Part shown: one piece after another, positions 1 through 7,827 of the stretch
Layout: every line of letters begins with the position of its first letter
How positions within the stretch are numbered: position 1 is the first letter of the stretch
DNA from: a bacterium UBA4883
GTDB lineage: Bacteria; Bacillota; Clostridia; Oscillospirales; Acutalibacteraceae
Direction of reading: 5' to 3'
NCBI GenBank assembly: GCA_002399225.1
Contig: DHDF01000041.1
Span: 1,521-24,976, forward strand
DNA: 23,456 bases
The notes under the pieces: generated by a model
Databases searched by the model: none
Told to the model about the DNA's origin: nothing
The model's input: only the letters and a program-made list of their open reading frames with translations
Translations under genes and position numbers: made by a program

Positions 1-1515
1 CAGGAATATTTTCTCATCGACAAATCCCTTTATGAAAAAAGGAAAGACCTTGTTTACACCGGAAGAACCCTGATGGGCGCAAAGCCGCCGAAAGGCCAGG
101 AACTGGACGATCATTATTTCGGGGCGCTCAAGCCGCGCGTGGCCTCCTTCATGGCGGACTTAAACGAAGAACTCTGGAAGCTCGGCATCCTTGCAAAGAC
201 CGAGCACAACGAGGTTGCCCCGTCCCAGCATGAACTGGCGCCGATCTTCACTTCGAGCAACATCGCGACGGACCACAACCAGCTCGTGATGGAGATCATG
301 AAAAAGGTCGCGGCAAAGCACGGCCTCGCCTGCCTGCTGCACGAAAAACCGTTCGCCGGCATCAACGGCAACGGCAAGCACAACAACTGGAGCCTTTCCA
401 CCGACACGGGTGAAAACCTGCTGGAGCCCGGTGACTCTCCCAGTCAGAACGCCCAGTTCCTGCTGTTTCTCTCCGCCGTGATCAAAGCGGTCGACGAGCA
501 TCAGGATCTGCTGCGGATTTCCGTCGCCAGCGCGGGGAACGATCACCGCCTGGGCGCAAACGAGGCGCCGCCGGCTATTGTCTCCATGTTCGTCGGCGAG
601 GATCTGGAGGAAATTCTCCGCTCCATTGAGGTCGGAAAACCGTGCGGCAAGAAAAGCCGCGTGTTTATGGAAATCGGCACCGACGTCCTTCCAAAGATTC
701 CGAAGGACACGACCGATCGTAACCGCACCTCTCCGTTCGCTTTCACCGGCAACAAATTCGAATTCCGTATGGTCGGCTCTTCCGACTCGATTGCCTGCCC
801 GAACATGATCCTCAACACCATTATTGCGGACACTCTGTGCAGCTTTGCGGACCGGCTGGAAAAAGCGGATGACTTTAAGGGAACTTTGAATTCTCTGATT
901 CAGGAAACGATCAAAAAACATAAACGCATCATTTTCAACGGTAACAACTATGCGCCGGAGTGGATCGACGAGGCGAAAAAGCGCGGTCTGCTGAACCTGC
1001 GCTCCACCGTGGACGCATTGCCGTACTATATCAAGCCTGAAAACATCGCTCTGTTTGAAAAGCACGGTGTTCTGACCAAGACGGAAGTATACTCCCGCTA
1101 TGAGATTCAGCTTGAAAATTATTACAAGCAGGTCGGCATCGAGGCGCTGAGCATGGTTGATATGATCCGCAAGGATCTTCTTCCCGCCGCCGCTTCCTAC
1201 ATGAAGGATCTGAGCGAGACGGGCAACGCCAAAAAGCAGTTCTGCCCCGGCCTGAAATGCGGCTTTGAGGAATCGACGCTTGAGAAACTTTCCCTTCTCA
1301 CCGACGAACTTTTCCAAAAATGCGAGGATTTGGACGCCGCGGCCAATCCGGACCAAAAGTTCAAAGACACGCAGGAAGAGGCCAAATACTACCGCAACGT
1401 CGTATTCGAGAAAATGGCTGAAACCCGCGCCGTTGCCGACCAGGTCGAACCGCTGATCGGTTCCGCCTATCTGCCGTACCCAACCTACGGCGAGCTGCTG
1501 TTCAGCGTTGTGTAA
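1..1515 (+). CDS. glnN: Glutamine synthetase type III, C-terminal part (gene starts before the window)
   Basis: The reading frame is open from base 1 and stops at TAA 1513-1515, giving 504 residues; type III enzymes are about 700 residues, so roughly the first 200 are outside the window. The enzyme makes glutamine from glutamate, ammonia and ATP in the cytoplasm as a large dodecamer. Visible family features are the stretch [14 protein letters not shown], the nucleotide and metal site region [25 protein letters not shown], and the segment [16 protein letters not shown]; the protein ends in [13 protein letters not shown]. These are typical of GlnN rather than of the shorter GlnA type I. The open frame on the opposite strand (160-1542) is a shadow. 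A second, broken copy of this 3' end lies at 16641-16753. There is no hairpin immediately after the stop; the first terminator is at 1621. The family call is secure; regulation cannot be judged because the promoter is outside the window. Confidence 0.95.
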   Translation, partial: QEYFLIDKSLYEKRKDLVYTGRTLMGAKPPKGQELDDHYFGALKPRVASFMADLNEELWKLGILAKTEHNEVAPSQHELAPIFTSSNIATDHNQLVMEIMKKVAAKHGLACLLHEKPFAGINGNGKHNNWSLSTDTGENLLEPGDSPSQNAQFLLFLSAVIKAVDEHQDLLRISVASAGNDHRLGANEAPPAIVSMFVGEDLEEILRSIEVGKPCGKKSRVFMEIGTDVLPKIPKDTTDRNRTSPFAFTGNKFEFRMVGSSDSIACPNMILNTIIADTLCSFADRLEKADDFKGTLNSLIQETIKKHKRIIFNGNNYAPEWIDEAKKRGLLNLRSTVDALPYYIKPENIALFEKHGVLTKTEVYSRYEIQLENYYKQVGIEALSMVDMIRKDLLPAAASYMKDLSETGNAKKQFCPGLKCGFEESTLEKLSLLTDELFQKCEDLDAAANPDQKFKDTQEEAKYYRNVVFEKMAETRAVADQVEPLIGSAYLPYPTYGELLFSVV

Positions 1516-1620
1516 AGAACGCCATAAGGGCCGGCACGGCAATCCGAGATCTGTAAAATATCATAGGAAAGGGGCCTGCCAAACGAACAACATCCTTAAA
1601 AACGGACATTGAACAAAGGG

Positions 1621-1655
1621 CCTCCTGTTGTAGGATAATTACAACAGGAGGTTTT
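1621..1655 (+). terminator. Intrinsic terminator downstream of glnN
   Basis: CCTCCTGTTGTA (1621-1632) pairs perfectly with TACAACAGGAGG (1640-1651) around a 7-base loop and is followed by TTTT. A 12-bp perfect stem plus T-run fits a rho-independent terminator. It may end glnN transcription, 105 bases after the stop, or may have come in with the adjoining IS3 remnant. Confidence 0.8.
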
Positions 1656-1681
1656 GCCATGCATAGGGGAAAAGAAAGAAT

Positions 1682-1999
1682 AATCCGAAAGAAATCGTTA
1701 ATGCGATCATGCAAATGTATTATGAAAAGGGAATCACAACTAAGGAAATAACAGCTTGGCTTTGCATACCATCGTCAGGATATTTAAGCCTAGCTAAAAC
1801 AGTATTCGATTCTTCCGTCCATATCAAGAGCCGGGACGCCTTTAGACAATGCTTGTGCAGAAAATTTTCTTGGTATTCTGAAAGCAAATGCATTGACCGA
1901 CATCATATTGCCATTATTGAAGAAGCAAGACAGCTTATTAATGAATATATTTGCTTTTACAATTATGAGCGCATTCAATTAATTAAAACCACTCGTTGA
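1682..1999 (+). pseudogene. IS3-family transposase remnant
   Basis: The readable frame begins around 1682 (NPKEIVNAIMQMYYEKG) without a proper start and ends at a stop at 1997-1999. The last third, EEARQLINEYICFYNYERIQL, matches the well-known C-terminal signature of IS3/IS150-group OrfB transposases, and the segment SKCIDRHHIAIIEEA just before it fits the region after the last catalytic Glu. The middle, with most of the DDE integrase core, is missing: about 100 residues remain of the roughly 270-300 expected for OrfB. The family assignment of the C-terminal end is from recognised motifs; the assignment of the N-terminal end to the same element is inference. It cannot encode an active transposase. 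I could not define terminal inverted repeats or a target duplication. Confidence 0.7.
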
Positions 2000-2090
2000 A
2001 AGCGTGGTATGGCACAAGCCTTGAAAGGACATAGTACTAGCGCGCATCTTAAGACGCATTGAAATGGTCACCAACCGCATTACCTTTACA

Positions 2091-2116
2091 GGCCGCCGCT
2101 AAAGCGGCCTCCTTTT
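2091..2116 (+). terminator. Terminator-like hairpin after the IS3 remnant
   Basis: GGCCGC (2091-2096) can pair with GCGGCC (2104-2109) around CGCTAAA, followed by TCCTTTT. The stem is short but GC-rich. It probably marks the end of the old insertion element. Confidence 0.5.
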
Positions 2117-2231
2117 ATGCCTTAGATTTCTTGCTACCCGTGAACGGGTCAATGTATTCTTTAAAACTTATTTGATCTGCAGCAATATCTTCTTGCAATT
2201 GCTTTTTTATTGCGGCCAACCATGTCAACAT
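2115..2231 (-). pseudogene. Unidentified 38-codon remnant frame
   Basis: A minus-strand frame from ATG at 2231 to TAA at 2115-2117 reads MLTWLAAIKKQL, then EDIAADQISFKEYIDPF and a basic tail. There is an in-frame stop shortly upstream and no clear ribosome site. The composition looks protein-like (alternating amphipathic Lys/Glu, then an aromatic-Pro segment), so I read it as the surviving C-terminus of a lost gene, possibly of a mobile element. I do not recognise the family; it may also be chance. Confidence 0.22.
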
Positions 2232-2271
2232 AATACCCTTCTACACGCCGGGAGTTTTCGTTCTACAAACA

Positions 2272-2305
2272 AAGCTGGCACCGTATGAGAAAGCAGTGCC
2301 AGCTT
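2272..2305. repeat. Perfect 10-bp inverted repeat
   Basis: AAGCTGGCAC (2272-2281) and GTGCCAGCTT (2296-2305) are perfect inverted copies with a 14-base spacer. Read on the minus strand the hairpin is followed by TGTTTG, a weak T-rich tail, so it could be a minus-strand terminator or an end of a lost insertion element. Confidence 0.5.
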
Positions 2306-2653
2306 GGGCACAACAGTATAGGGCCTTCACTGCCATTTTTTCTGTTTTTAAGGAATCTACTCTTTTTGAAGGCAAAACAAATGCGTTTTCAGCCTTCCGG
2401 TATCGCATTTCACCCACAGCTTACTCAAATTGTAACTATGCACAGAAGGTATTGGCTTGTCCCCGGGTGAGGATTTAAATCTGAGATCGTTTTTCAGTAC
2501 GCCGAAATTGCTTCCCACCTGAACAGAGCGGTTTACCCACAACTGGATTCCCCCATTTGGTTCCAATGTTCCGACGAAAATGGTCGATTACAGCAATTCC
2601 ACATAGGATTGCATAGAGCAAATAACAAAAAGAAACGATAAGCGAATAAAAAA
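2306..2653. other. Gene-free stretch between IS remnants
   Basis: No frame here looks like a protein and no start with a ribosome site was seen on either strand. The short open frames of about 60 codons overlap each other and have no recognisable motif. No RNA gene was recognised. The AT-rich, decayed look fits an old insertion scar. Confidence 0.4.
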
Positions 2654-3103
2654 ATGATACCAATGGAAATCAGGAAAATCATCTTAGCGATTATGATAAT
2701 GGCATGAAAGTAAAATTGATCAGTCGTGCAATGCGAATCAGCATTTCAACAATTTATAGACTGCCTGAAAAGGCGAAGAAAACCGGGATGATTGAACCAT
2801 CTTACTTATGAAAACAGCGGCAGGCAAAATTCAGATATTACTCTTGTGGAAATTAAGGAAGCTATGCACCTGTCCATCCAGAAATCTGAAATCAGTAATA
2901 TTCTTCGCAACAAACTGGGGCTTCAATATAAAAAAGATGGTACATGCCCGCGAATGAGACCGGGCAGATGTAAAAGCAAAACGCAACATATAGAGTAAAA
3001 CGCAGCGTAACAATAAGTGTCCTCTCTGGTATTTCTTGACGAAAGCGGTGTCAATACGAATTTGACCCGTCGGTATATCAAGCCCAGGGAAAAGAGCGTG
3101 TGA
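2654..3103 (+). pseudogene. IS630-family transposase remnant
   Basis: Pieces of an IS630-type transposase lie in order on the plus strand. A start-like segment MEIRKIILAIMIMA stops early at 2705-2707. A helix-turn-helix piece with RISISTIYRL and KAKKTGMIEPSYL follows, then DITLVEIKEAMHL and the ILRNKLGLQYKK segment from 2792, and finally the catalytic block VFLDESGVNTNLTRRY (from about 3029), carrying the first Asp of the DDE triad. The last two pieces share a frame but are split by stops at 2996, 3008 and 3014, and the frame ends at TGA 3101-3103. The DDE core beyond this point is missing. The element is therefore dead through frameshifts, nonsense changes and a 3' truncation. The motifs are directly visible and the family call is confident. 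Confidence 0.8.
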
Positions 3104-3170
3104 AGGGCAGTGCTCTAAATCTATTATGCTCTAAGAGCTTTTATTTTGTTTCACAACTAATTTTTAAAAC

Positions 3171-3219
3171 AAAAAGCCGGAGCAGCCAATATCTTTCGGT
3201 ATCGTTGCTCCGACTTTTT
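3171..3219 (-). terminator. Terminator at the end of the minus-strand catabolic cluster
   Basis: CGGAGCA (3178-3184) pairs with TGCTCCG (3206-3212). After one mismatch the stem extends through AAAAAG/CTTTTT (3171-3176 with 3214-3219). Both sides carry A/T runs, so it can work in both directions. It lies about 65 bases past the stop of the last cluster gene (3285) and is the natural end of that transcript. Confidence 0.8.
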
Positions 3220-3284
3220 TATTATCCCGAGCTGTTTCGCAACAGGTCCTTTTCCTACGAAACGGATTTCCCGCAGTCAGGGTC

Positions 3285-4427
3285 TTACTTCAAGAGCTGA
3301 CCGGCAATAACTATCTGCTGCACCTGCGAGCTGCCCTCATAAATGCTGTTGACGCGCACATCACGATAGAGGCGCTCAATCTCATATTCCTTGGAGTAGC
3401 CGTAACCGCCGTGGAGCTGCAGGGACTTGTTTACGATGTCGAAAGCAGCCTCGGCGGCGTAATATTTCGCCATGGAGGCTGCTTTCGTGGCATCCTGCTT
3501 GTTGTCCATCATCCACGCGGCGTTGTAGGTCAGCATCCGGGCGGCGTTGAGCTTGGTTTCCATATCGGCCATCATGAACCGAAGGGCCTGGTTCTTGGCG
3601 AGGGGCCTGCCGAACTGGACACGTTCTTTCGTGTATTTTACCGCCAGCTCAAGCGCTTCCTGCGCGATGCCTAAAGACATGGCGGCCACACCCACACGGC
3701 CTACGGACAGCGTCTTCATCGCATTGATAAACCCGAGATCTACTTCACCGAGGACACAGTTTCCGGAGACGCGCACGTCATCCAAAACCACATCGCTAAC
3801 CGGCACGCCGCGCTGACCCATTTTTTCCTCCGGCTTTCCCACGGATACGCCGGGCAACTTCATATCCACAAGAAAGGCAGTGATCCCTTTAGCGCCCTTC
3901 TCCGGGCTGGTTTTGGCGTAGACGGTGGTATAACTGGCGATTGGGGCAAACGTAATAAAGCATTTGCGACCATTCAAGATATAATCATCCCCGTCTTTGA
4001 CGGCCTTAGTGGTCAGGGATGCAGCATCGGAGCCGGCACCCGGTTCCGTAAGGCCAAACGAAATAATACTTTTGCCGGAGGCAACGCCCGGCAGGTACTT
4101 CTGTTTCTGCTCCTCGGTGCCCGAAAGGATAATGGGTGCGGTGGAAAGGGAGTTGGCAGAGGAAATATACAGCGTGGCGGTTACACACTTTTTGGCGATT
4201 TCCTCCATCACGCAGACGTAGCTGCGCATATCCATGCCGGACCCACCGTATTCCTCCGGGATTTTTATTCCGAGGAATCCCATGTCGGCCATCGTGCTTA
4301 CAAGCTCTTTCGGAAACGTATCGTTTTTATCGATGTCCGCTGCGACTGGCGCCAGGGCTCTTTCCGCAAAGTCGCGGGCCATTTCGCGGATATCTTCATG
4401 TTCTTCGGTAAAAAACGGACTGCTCAT
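3285..4427 (-). CDS. Acyl-CoA dehydrogenase, short-chain type (second copy)
   Basis: This 380-residue FAD enzyme belongs to the acyl-CoA dehydrogenase family, which here most likely works as an enoyl-CoA reductase fed by an ETF. The N-terminal helical domain (about 1-120) is followed by the flavin-contact segment SFGLTEPGAGSDA (about residue 150) and a C-terminal helical domain. The catalytic Glu lies in IYEGSSQVQ (Glu about 364), as in butyryl-CoA dehydrogenases. Start ATG 4427 is preceded by AGGAGG at 7-base spacing. It is the last gene of the cluster and is separated from etfA by a strong internal terminator (4486-4508), so it is probably expressed less than, or differently from, the upstream genes. 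It is clearly paralogous to the dehydrogenase at 6544-7692. The family is certain; the substrate, and whether it pairs with the neighbouring EtfAB, are not known. Confidence 0.93.
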   Translation of the reverse strand: MSSPFFTEEHEDIREMARDFAERALAPVAADIDKNDTFPKELVSTMADMGFLGIKIPEEYGGSGMDMRSYVCVMEEIAKKCVTATLYISSANSLSTAPIILSGTEEQKQKYLPGVASGKSIISFGLTEPGAGSDAASLTTKAVKDGDDYILNGRKCFITFAPIASYTTVYAKTSPEKGAKGITAFLVDMKLPGVSVGKPEEKMGQRGVPVSDVVLDDVRVSGNCVLGEVDLGFINAMKTLSVGRVGVAAMSLGIAQEALELAVKYTKERVQFGRPLAKNQALRFMMADMETKLNAARMLTYNAAWMMDNKQDATKAASMAKYYAAEAAFDIVNKSLQLHGGYGYSKEYEIERLYRDVRVNSIYEGSSQVQQIVIAGQLLK

Positions 4428-4485
4428 TTCATTTTCCTCCTGTCATTATTTTAGCCCCTTTTGGGAGCATTCCCGTATTTCAGGT

Positions 4486-4508
4486 AAAAAGCGGCGGTGA
4501 TCCGCCGC
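4486..4508 (-). terminator. Internal terminator between etfA and the last dehydrogenase
   Basis: On the minus strand GCGGCGG-ATCA-CCGCCGC is followed directly by TTTTT (stem 4491-4497 with 4502-4508, T-run at 4490-4486). A 7-bp all-GC stem with a tetraloop and five T is a strong intrinsic terminator. It sits 18 bases after the etfA stop and 59 bases before the next start. Confidence 0.85.
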
Positions 4509-4525
4509 AACGGCCAAAATTATTC

Positions 4526-5719
4526 TTACTGAACCTGCTGTTTTTCCAGCTCTTCTAAGATGGCGGGAATCACCTTGTAAACATCGCCGACAATCCCGAT
4601 ATCCGCTATATCGAAAATTGGCGCATTCTCATTGGTGTTGATGGCGACGATCAGCTTTGAGTTCTGCATGCCCGCAACATGCTGGATAGCACCCGAAATA
4701 CCGCACGCGAAATAAATTTTCGGTTTCACGGTTGTTCCGGTCTGCCCCACTTGATACGCGTGATCGATCCAGCCGGCGTCAACTGCAGCTCTTGAGGACG
4801 CGATTGTGCCGCCGAGACAGTCTGCAAGCTTCTTCAAAAGTTCAAACCCGTCGGCATTGCCAAGGCCCAATCCACCGGAAACGATGACGTTCGCATCAGT
4901 CAGAGAAACGGTCTCCTTTGCGGTTTTGACAACTTTCCGCACCTTGGTGCGGATATCGTTATCCGCAAAGTGAGCGTCCAGCCTGACCAGTTTTCCCTTC
5001 CTACCTGAAACTCTGGCCGCTTTTTCCATTACGCCGGGACGGACCGTCGACATCTGCGGCATATGGTTGGGGCAAATAATGGTTGCCATCAAATTGCCAC
5101 CAAACGCCGGGCGGGTCTGCATCATCTTGCCGGTCTCCGGATTGATTTCAAGCTTCGTGCAGTCCGCCGTCAGACCCGTCTGGCACCGGACCGCAAGGCA
5201 GGGGCCCAAATCACGCCCGATATGGGTCGCGCCGAGGAGCACAATCTCCGGCTTGTATTGTTCGATCGCGTCGTGGATCACCTTGGCGTAGGCATCGGTA
5301 GTGTACTGTTTCAGTTCCGGTGCGTCGGCATAATAGACCTGATCGGCCCCGTATTCAAAGAGTTCCTCCACAAGTGGCTGCACTTCGGAACCGCAGAGCA
5401 CGGCGCAGAGCTTGCAGCCAATCGCATCGGCAAGCTTTCTGCCCTCCCCCAGCAACTCCACGGCAACTTGCATCAGCTTTCCTCCACGCTGCTCCGCAAA
5501 GGCCCACACACCATGGTAAGAGCTTAGATCCGCGTCCGCCTTGCTGTCGTCGGTTTTCTCGATCGCATGGAACGGGCAAACCTCGGCGCACTGGCCGCAG
5601 CCTGTGCAGGCAGACCCGATCACGGCGATTTTATTTTCCATCGTGATCGCCTCAAAAGGACAGGATTTTACGCATTTTGTACATCCTTTACACTTTTCTT
5701 TTAATACTGCTATCGCCAT
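4526..5719 (-). CDS. etfA: Electron transfer flavoprotein alpha subunit with N-terminal ferredoxin domain
   Basis: This protein has 397 residues, about 60-70 longer than a plain EtfA because of an N-terminal ferredoxin-like domain. The domain carries two complete [4Fe-4S] motifs: Cys 10, 13, 16, 20 and Cys 38, 41, 44, 48, each last Cys followed by Pro. The ETF alpha/beta domain follows (about 68-250), then the C-terminal FAD-binding domain with [10 protein letters not shown] (308-317), GQTG (325-328) and CGISGAIQH (339-347). Similar fused EtfA proteins are known in the caffeyl-CoA reductase (CarE) and lactate dehydrogenase (LctC) complexes of Acetobacterium woodii, which bifurcate electrons. 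The inferred role is to pass electrons from NADH to an enoyl-CoA and to ferredoxin, together with EtfB and an acyl-CoA dehydrogenase. Start ATG 5719 has AAGGAGG upstream. The gap to etfB is 21 bases. Confidence 0.95.
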   Translation of the reverse strand: MAIAVLKEKCKGCTKCVKSCPFEAITMENKIAVIGSACTGCGQCAEVCPFHAIEKTDDSKADADLSSYHGVWAFAEQRGGKLMQVAVELLGEGRKLADAIGCKLCAVLCGSEVQPLVEELFEYGADQVYYADAPELKQYTTDAYAKVIHDAIEQYKPEIVLLGATHIGRDLGPCLAVRCQTGLTADCTKLEINPETGKMMQTRPAFGGNLMATIICPNHMPQMSTVRPGVMEKAARVSGRKGKLVRLDAHFADNDIRTKVRKVVKTAKETVSLTDANVIVSGGLGLGNADGFELLKKLADCLGGTIASSRAAVDAGWIDHAYQVGQTGTTVKPKIYFACGISGAIQHVAGMQNSKLIVAINTNENAPIFDIADIGIVGDVYKVIPAILEELEKQQVQ

Positions 5720-5740
5720 GTCAATCTTATCCTCCTTAAG

Positions 5741-6526
5741 TTAGATCAGATGTTTTTCATTTAATTTTTCAACTAGCAAATGTGCCATCTCACCAACTGA
5801 TCCCGCGAGCATCTCTCCCTTACCCTTCTGCGGCGGCGTGAAAGAACGGAATACTTGAGTTGGGGACGCGTTTAGCCCGCAGTCTTTCGGATCGAGGTCG
5901 ACCGCCATATGGTCCCACACCGTGATTTTCTTTTGATAAGCTTCCACGATCCGGCCAACCGACATGTAACGAGGCTCGTTCAGTTCCTTGACGCATGTAA
6001 GGAGGCATGGCATTTGAACTTCAACGACTTCATACCCGTCTTCCATCTGTCGCTGCACGGTGATTGAACCATCCTCCATTTGAATATCCTGCACATAAGT
6101 AACAACTGGAATTCCTAGGCGCTGCGCAATCTGCGGACCAACCTGCGCGGTATCGCCATCGATTGCCTGACGGCCGGCAAAGATAACATCCACATCAGAA
6201 ACCTTTCTGATCCCTGCGGCAAGGGTTGTAGAGGTTGCGCAAGTATCTGCACCACCGAATGCGCGGTCGCTCAGCAGATAAGCTTCATCTGCTCCCATCG
6301 CTAGACATTCCCGGAGCATATAGGTAGCCTGCGGTGGCCCCATGGTCAAGACCACCACCTGCGTGGACCGATCCCGGTCTTTGAGCCGGAGGGCCGCCTC
6401 CAACGCGTTGGCATCATCTGGATTCAAAATACTGGGAACACCTTCTCGGATCAGAGTTCCTCTCACCGGGTCTATTTTCACTTCGTTCGTGTCCGGTACC
6501 TGCTTGACACATACCAATATTTTCAT
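5741..6526 (-). CDS. etfB: Electron transfer flavoprotein beta subunit
   Basis: This 261-residue EtfB is of normal length and starts MKILVCVKQVPDT, the family's usual opening. The nucleotide-binding signature GRQAIDGDTAQVGPQ lies at about residues 118-132; in bifurcating ETFs this region holds the bifurcating FAD next to the NADH site, which fits the inferred role here. The later segment CLLTCVKELNEPRY is also typical. It forms a heterodimer with the EtfA encoded next and docks on an acyl-CoA dehydrogenase. Start ATG 6526 follows AGGGGGA, and the stop of the preceding dehydrogenase is only 17 bases away, so the three genes are co-transcribed. The family is certain; bifurcation rather than simple electron transfer is inferred from the context and the fused ferredoxin domain of EtfA. 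Confidence 0.95.
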   Translation of the reverse strand: MKILVCVKQVPDTNEVKIDPVRGTLIREGVPSILNPDDANALEAALRLKDRDRSTQVVVLTMGPPQATYMLRECLAMGADEAYLLSDRAFGGADTCATSTTLAAGIRKVSDVDVIFAGRQAIDGDTAQVGPQIAQRLGIPVVTYVQDIQMEDGSITVQRQMEDGYEVVEVQMPCLLTCVKELNEPRYMSVGRIVEAYQKKITVWDHMAVDLDPKDCGLNASPTQVFRSFTPPQKGKGEMLAGSVGEMAHLLVEKLNEKHLI

Positions 6527-6543
6527 GTTTGCTTATCCCCCTT

Positions 6544-7692
6544 TTACTTCTTAAGCAATTTTCTGCTGATGACGATCTCCTGAACCTGGCTGCTCCCTTC
6601 GTAGATTGTAAACACACGGCAGTCGCGGTACATCCGCTCAACTTTATAATCTTTGATAAAGCCGTATCCACCGTGGATCTGAACCGCTTTGGCCGCAATT
6701 TCGTTGCATATTTCCGAGGCATAATACTTCGCCATGGAAGCGTTGAGCGTGGCGTCCTGTTTTGTATCCATGAGGTACGCCGCTTTATAGGTCAGCTGCT
6801 TTGCCGCCTCCAGCTTTGTCGCCATCTCCGCAATCATGAAACCAATCGCCTGAAAATCGCCGATTCTTTTTCCGAACTGCTTTCTCTCCTTGGCGTATTC
6901 AACCGCCGCGTCAAGACATCCCTGGGCAACGCCGATCGCCTGGGCTGCGACGCCAAGGCGCCCTGTGTTCAGCGTCTTCATGGCAATTTTGAATCCTTCT
7001 CCTTCTTCGCCAAGGCGATCGGACTCCGGCACGGTTACATTTTCAAGGATAATGTCTGAAGTCGCGCACCCTATGACGCCCATTTTATCCTCCGGCTTGC
7101 CGCAACTCACGCCCGGCGCCTTCATATCGACCACAAACGCCGAAATCCCTTTGTTGCCTTTTTTCATGTCGGTTTTTGCAAAAATGACCGCATAATCCGC
7201 AAGTGGGGCCATTGTGATAAAGCATTTGCGCCCATTCAGAATATAATGGTCTCCCTCTTTCACCGCCGAAGTCACCATCCCGCTCGCATCGGAACCTGCG
7301 CCGGGCTCTGTGAGGGCGAATGCCAGTTTTTTCTTTCCGGTTACAACCGGTGTAAGATATTTCGCCTTCTGTTCGTCAGTGCCCGCAAGGAGCAGCGGCC
7401 CACCCGAAAGGGAGTTTGGGGTGGATACATAGATGCTCGCGATGCCAGACACCCGCGCAACTTCTTCCATCACCAGAACGTAAGCGCGGGCATCGGCACC
7501 CTGCCCTCCCAGCTCTTTCGGAATTTTAATCCCGAAAAAACCGGCTGCCGCCATTTTATCGAGCAGCTCTTCGGGGAACTTTCCAGTTGCTTCCACCTGG
7601 TCCAATATTTCTTTCGTAAATTCTTTTTCAGAGAATTCACGGGCTAGTTTTCTGATTAATTCATGCTGCTCTGTAAAATAAGCATCTGCCAT
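6544..7692 (-). CDS. Acyl-CoA dehydrogenase / enoyl-CoA reductase linked to EtfBA
   Basis: This 382-residue acyl-CoA dehydrogenase has the flavin-contact segment AFALTEPGAGSDASG (about 131-145) and the catalytic Glu in IYEGSSQVQ (Glu 365). The start is ATG 7692 (MADAYFTEQHELIRKL), because GCAGGAGG lies just upstream; the in-frame codons before it (to 7821) have no ribosome site and are not family sequence. It lies directly upstream of etfB and etfA, the acd-etfB-etfA order also seen in fld, had and car clusters. The inferred reaction is reduction of the 2-enoyl-CoA made by the dehydratase (for example cinnamoyl-CoA to 3-phenylpropionyl-CoA) with electrons from the ETF. The family is certain; the substrate is inferred from context. 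Confidence 0.94.
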   Translation of the reverse strand: MADAYFTEQHELIRKLAREFSEKEFTKEILDQVEATGKFPEELLDKMAAAGFFGIKIPKELGGQGADARAYVLVMEEVARVSGIASIYVSTPNSLSGGPLLLAGTDEQKAKYLTPVVTGKKKLAFALTEPGAGSDASGMVTSAVKEGDHYILNGRKCFITMAPLADYAVIFAKTDMKKGNKGISAFVVDMKAPGVSCGKPEDKMGVIGCATSDIILENVTVPESDRLGEEGEGFKIAMKTLNTGRLGVAAQAIGVAQGCLDAAVEYAKERKQFGKRIGDFQAIGFMIAEMATKLEAAKQLTYKAAYLMDTKQDATLNASMAKYYASEICNEIAAKAVQIHGGYGFIKDYKVERMYRDCRVFTIYEGSSQVQEIVISRKLLKK

Positions 7693-7827
7693 TTTCTTTC
7701 CTCCTGCAATAATAATAATGGACTCCCTCATTAGTGGACCATGGCGCAGAAAAGCAGAGGGAGCATAAATCTGATGTTTTTCTGCACAGACGGCGTGGCG
7801 GTCTGATTCCGTCCGCCGCATAAAAAT

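Noticed and set aside
1465..1515. Attachment site of an integrative element at the glnN 3' end
   Set aside because: No integrase lies in the bracketed segment, and the right copy also carries a distant internal piece of glnN, which site-specific integration would not create. Kept only as a weaker alternative.
160..1542. 460-codon open frame antisense to glutamine synthetase
   Set aside because: It lies wholly opposite a well-conserved gene, has no family motif or ribosome site, and arises from the codon bias of the real gene.
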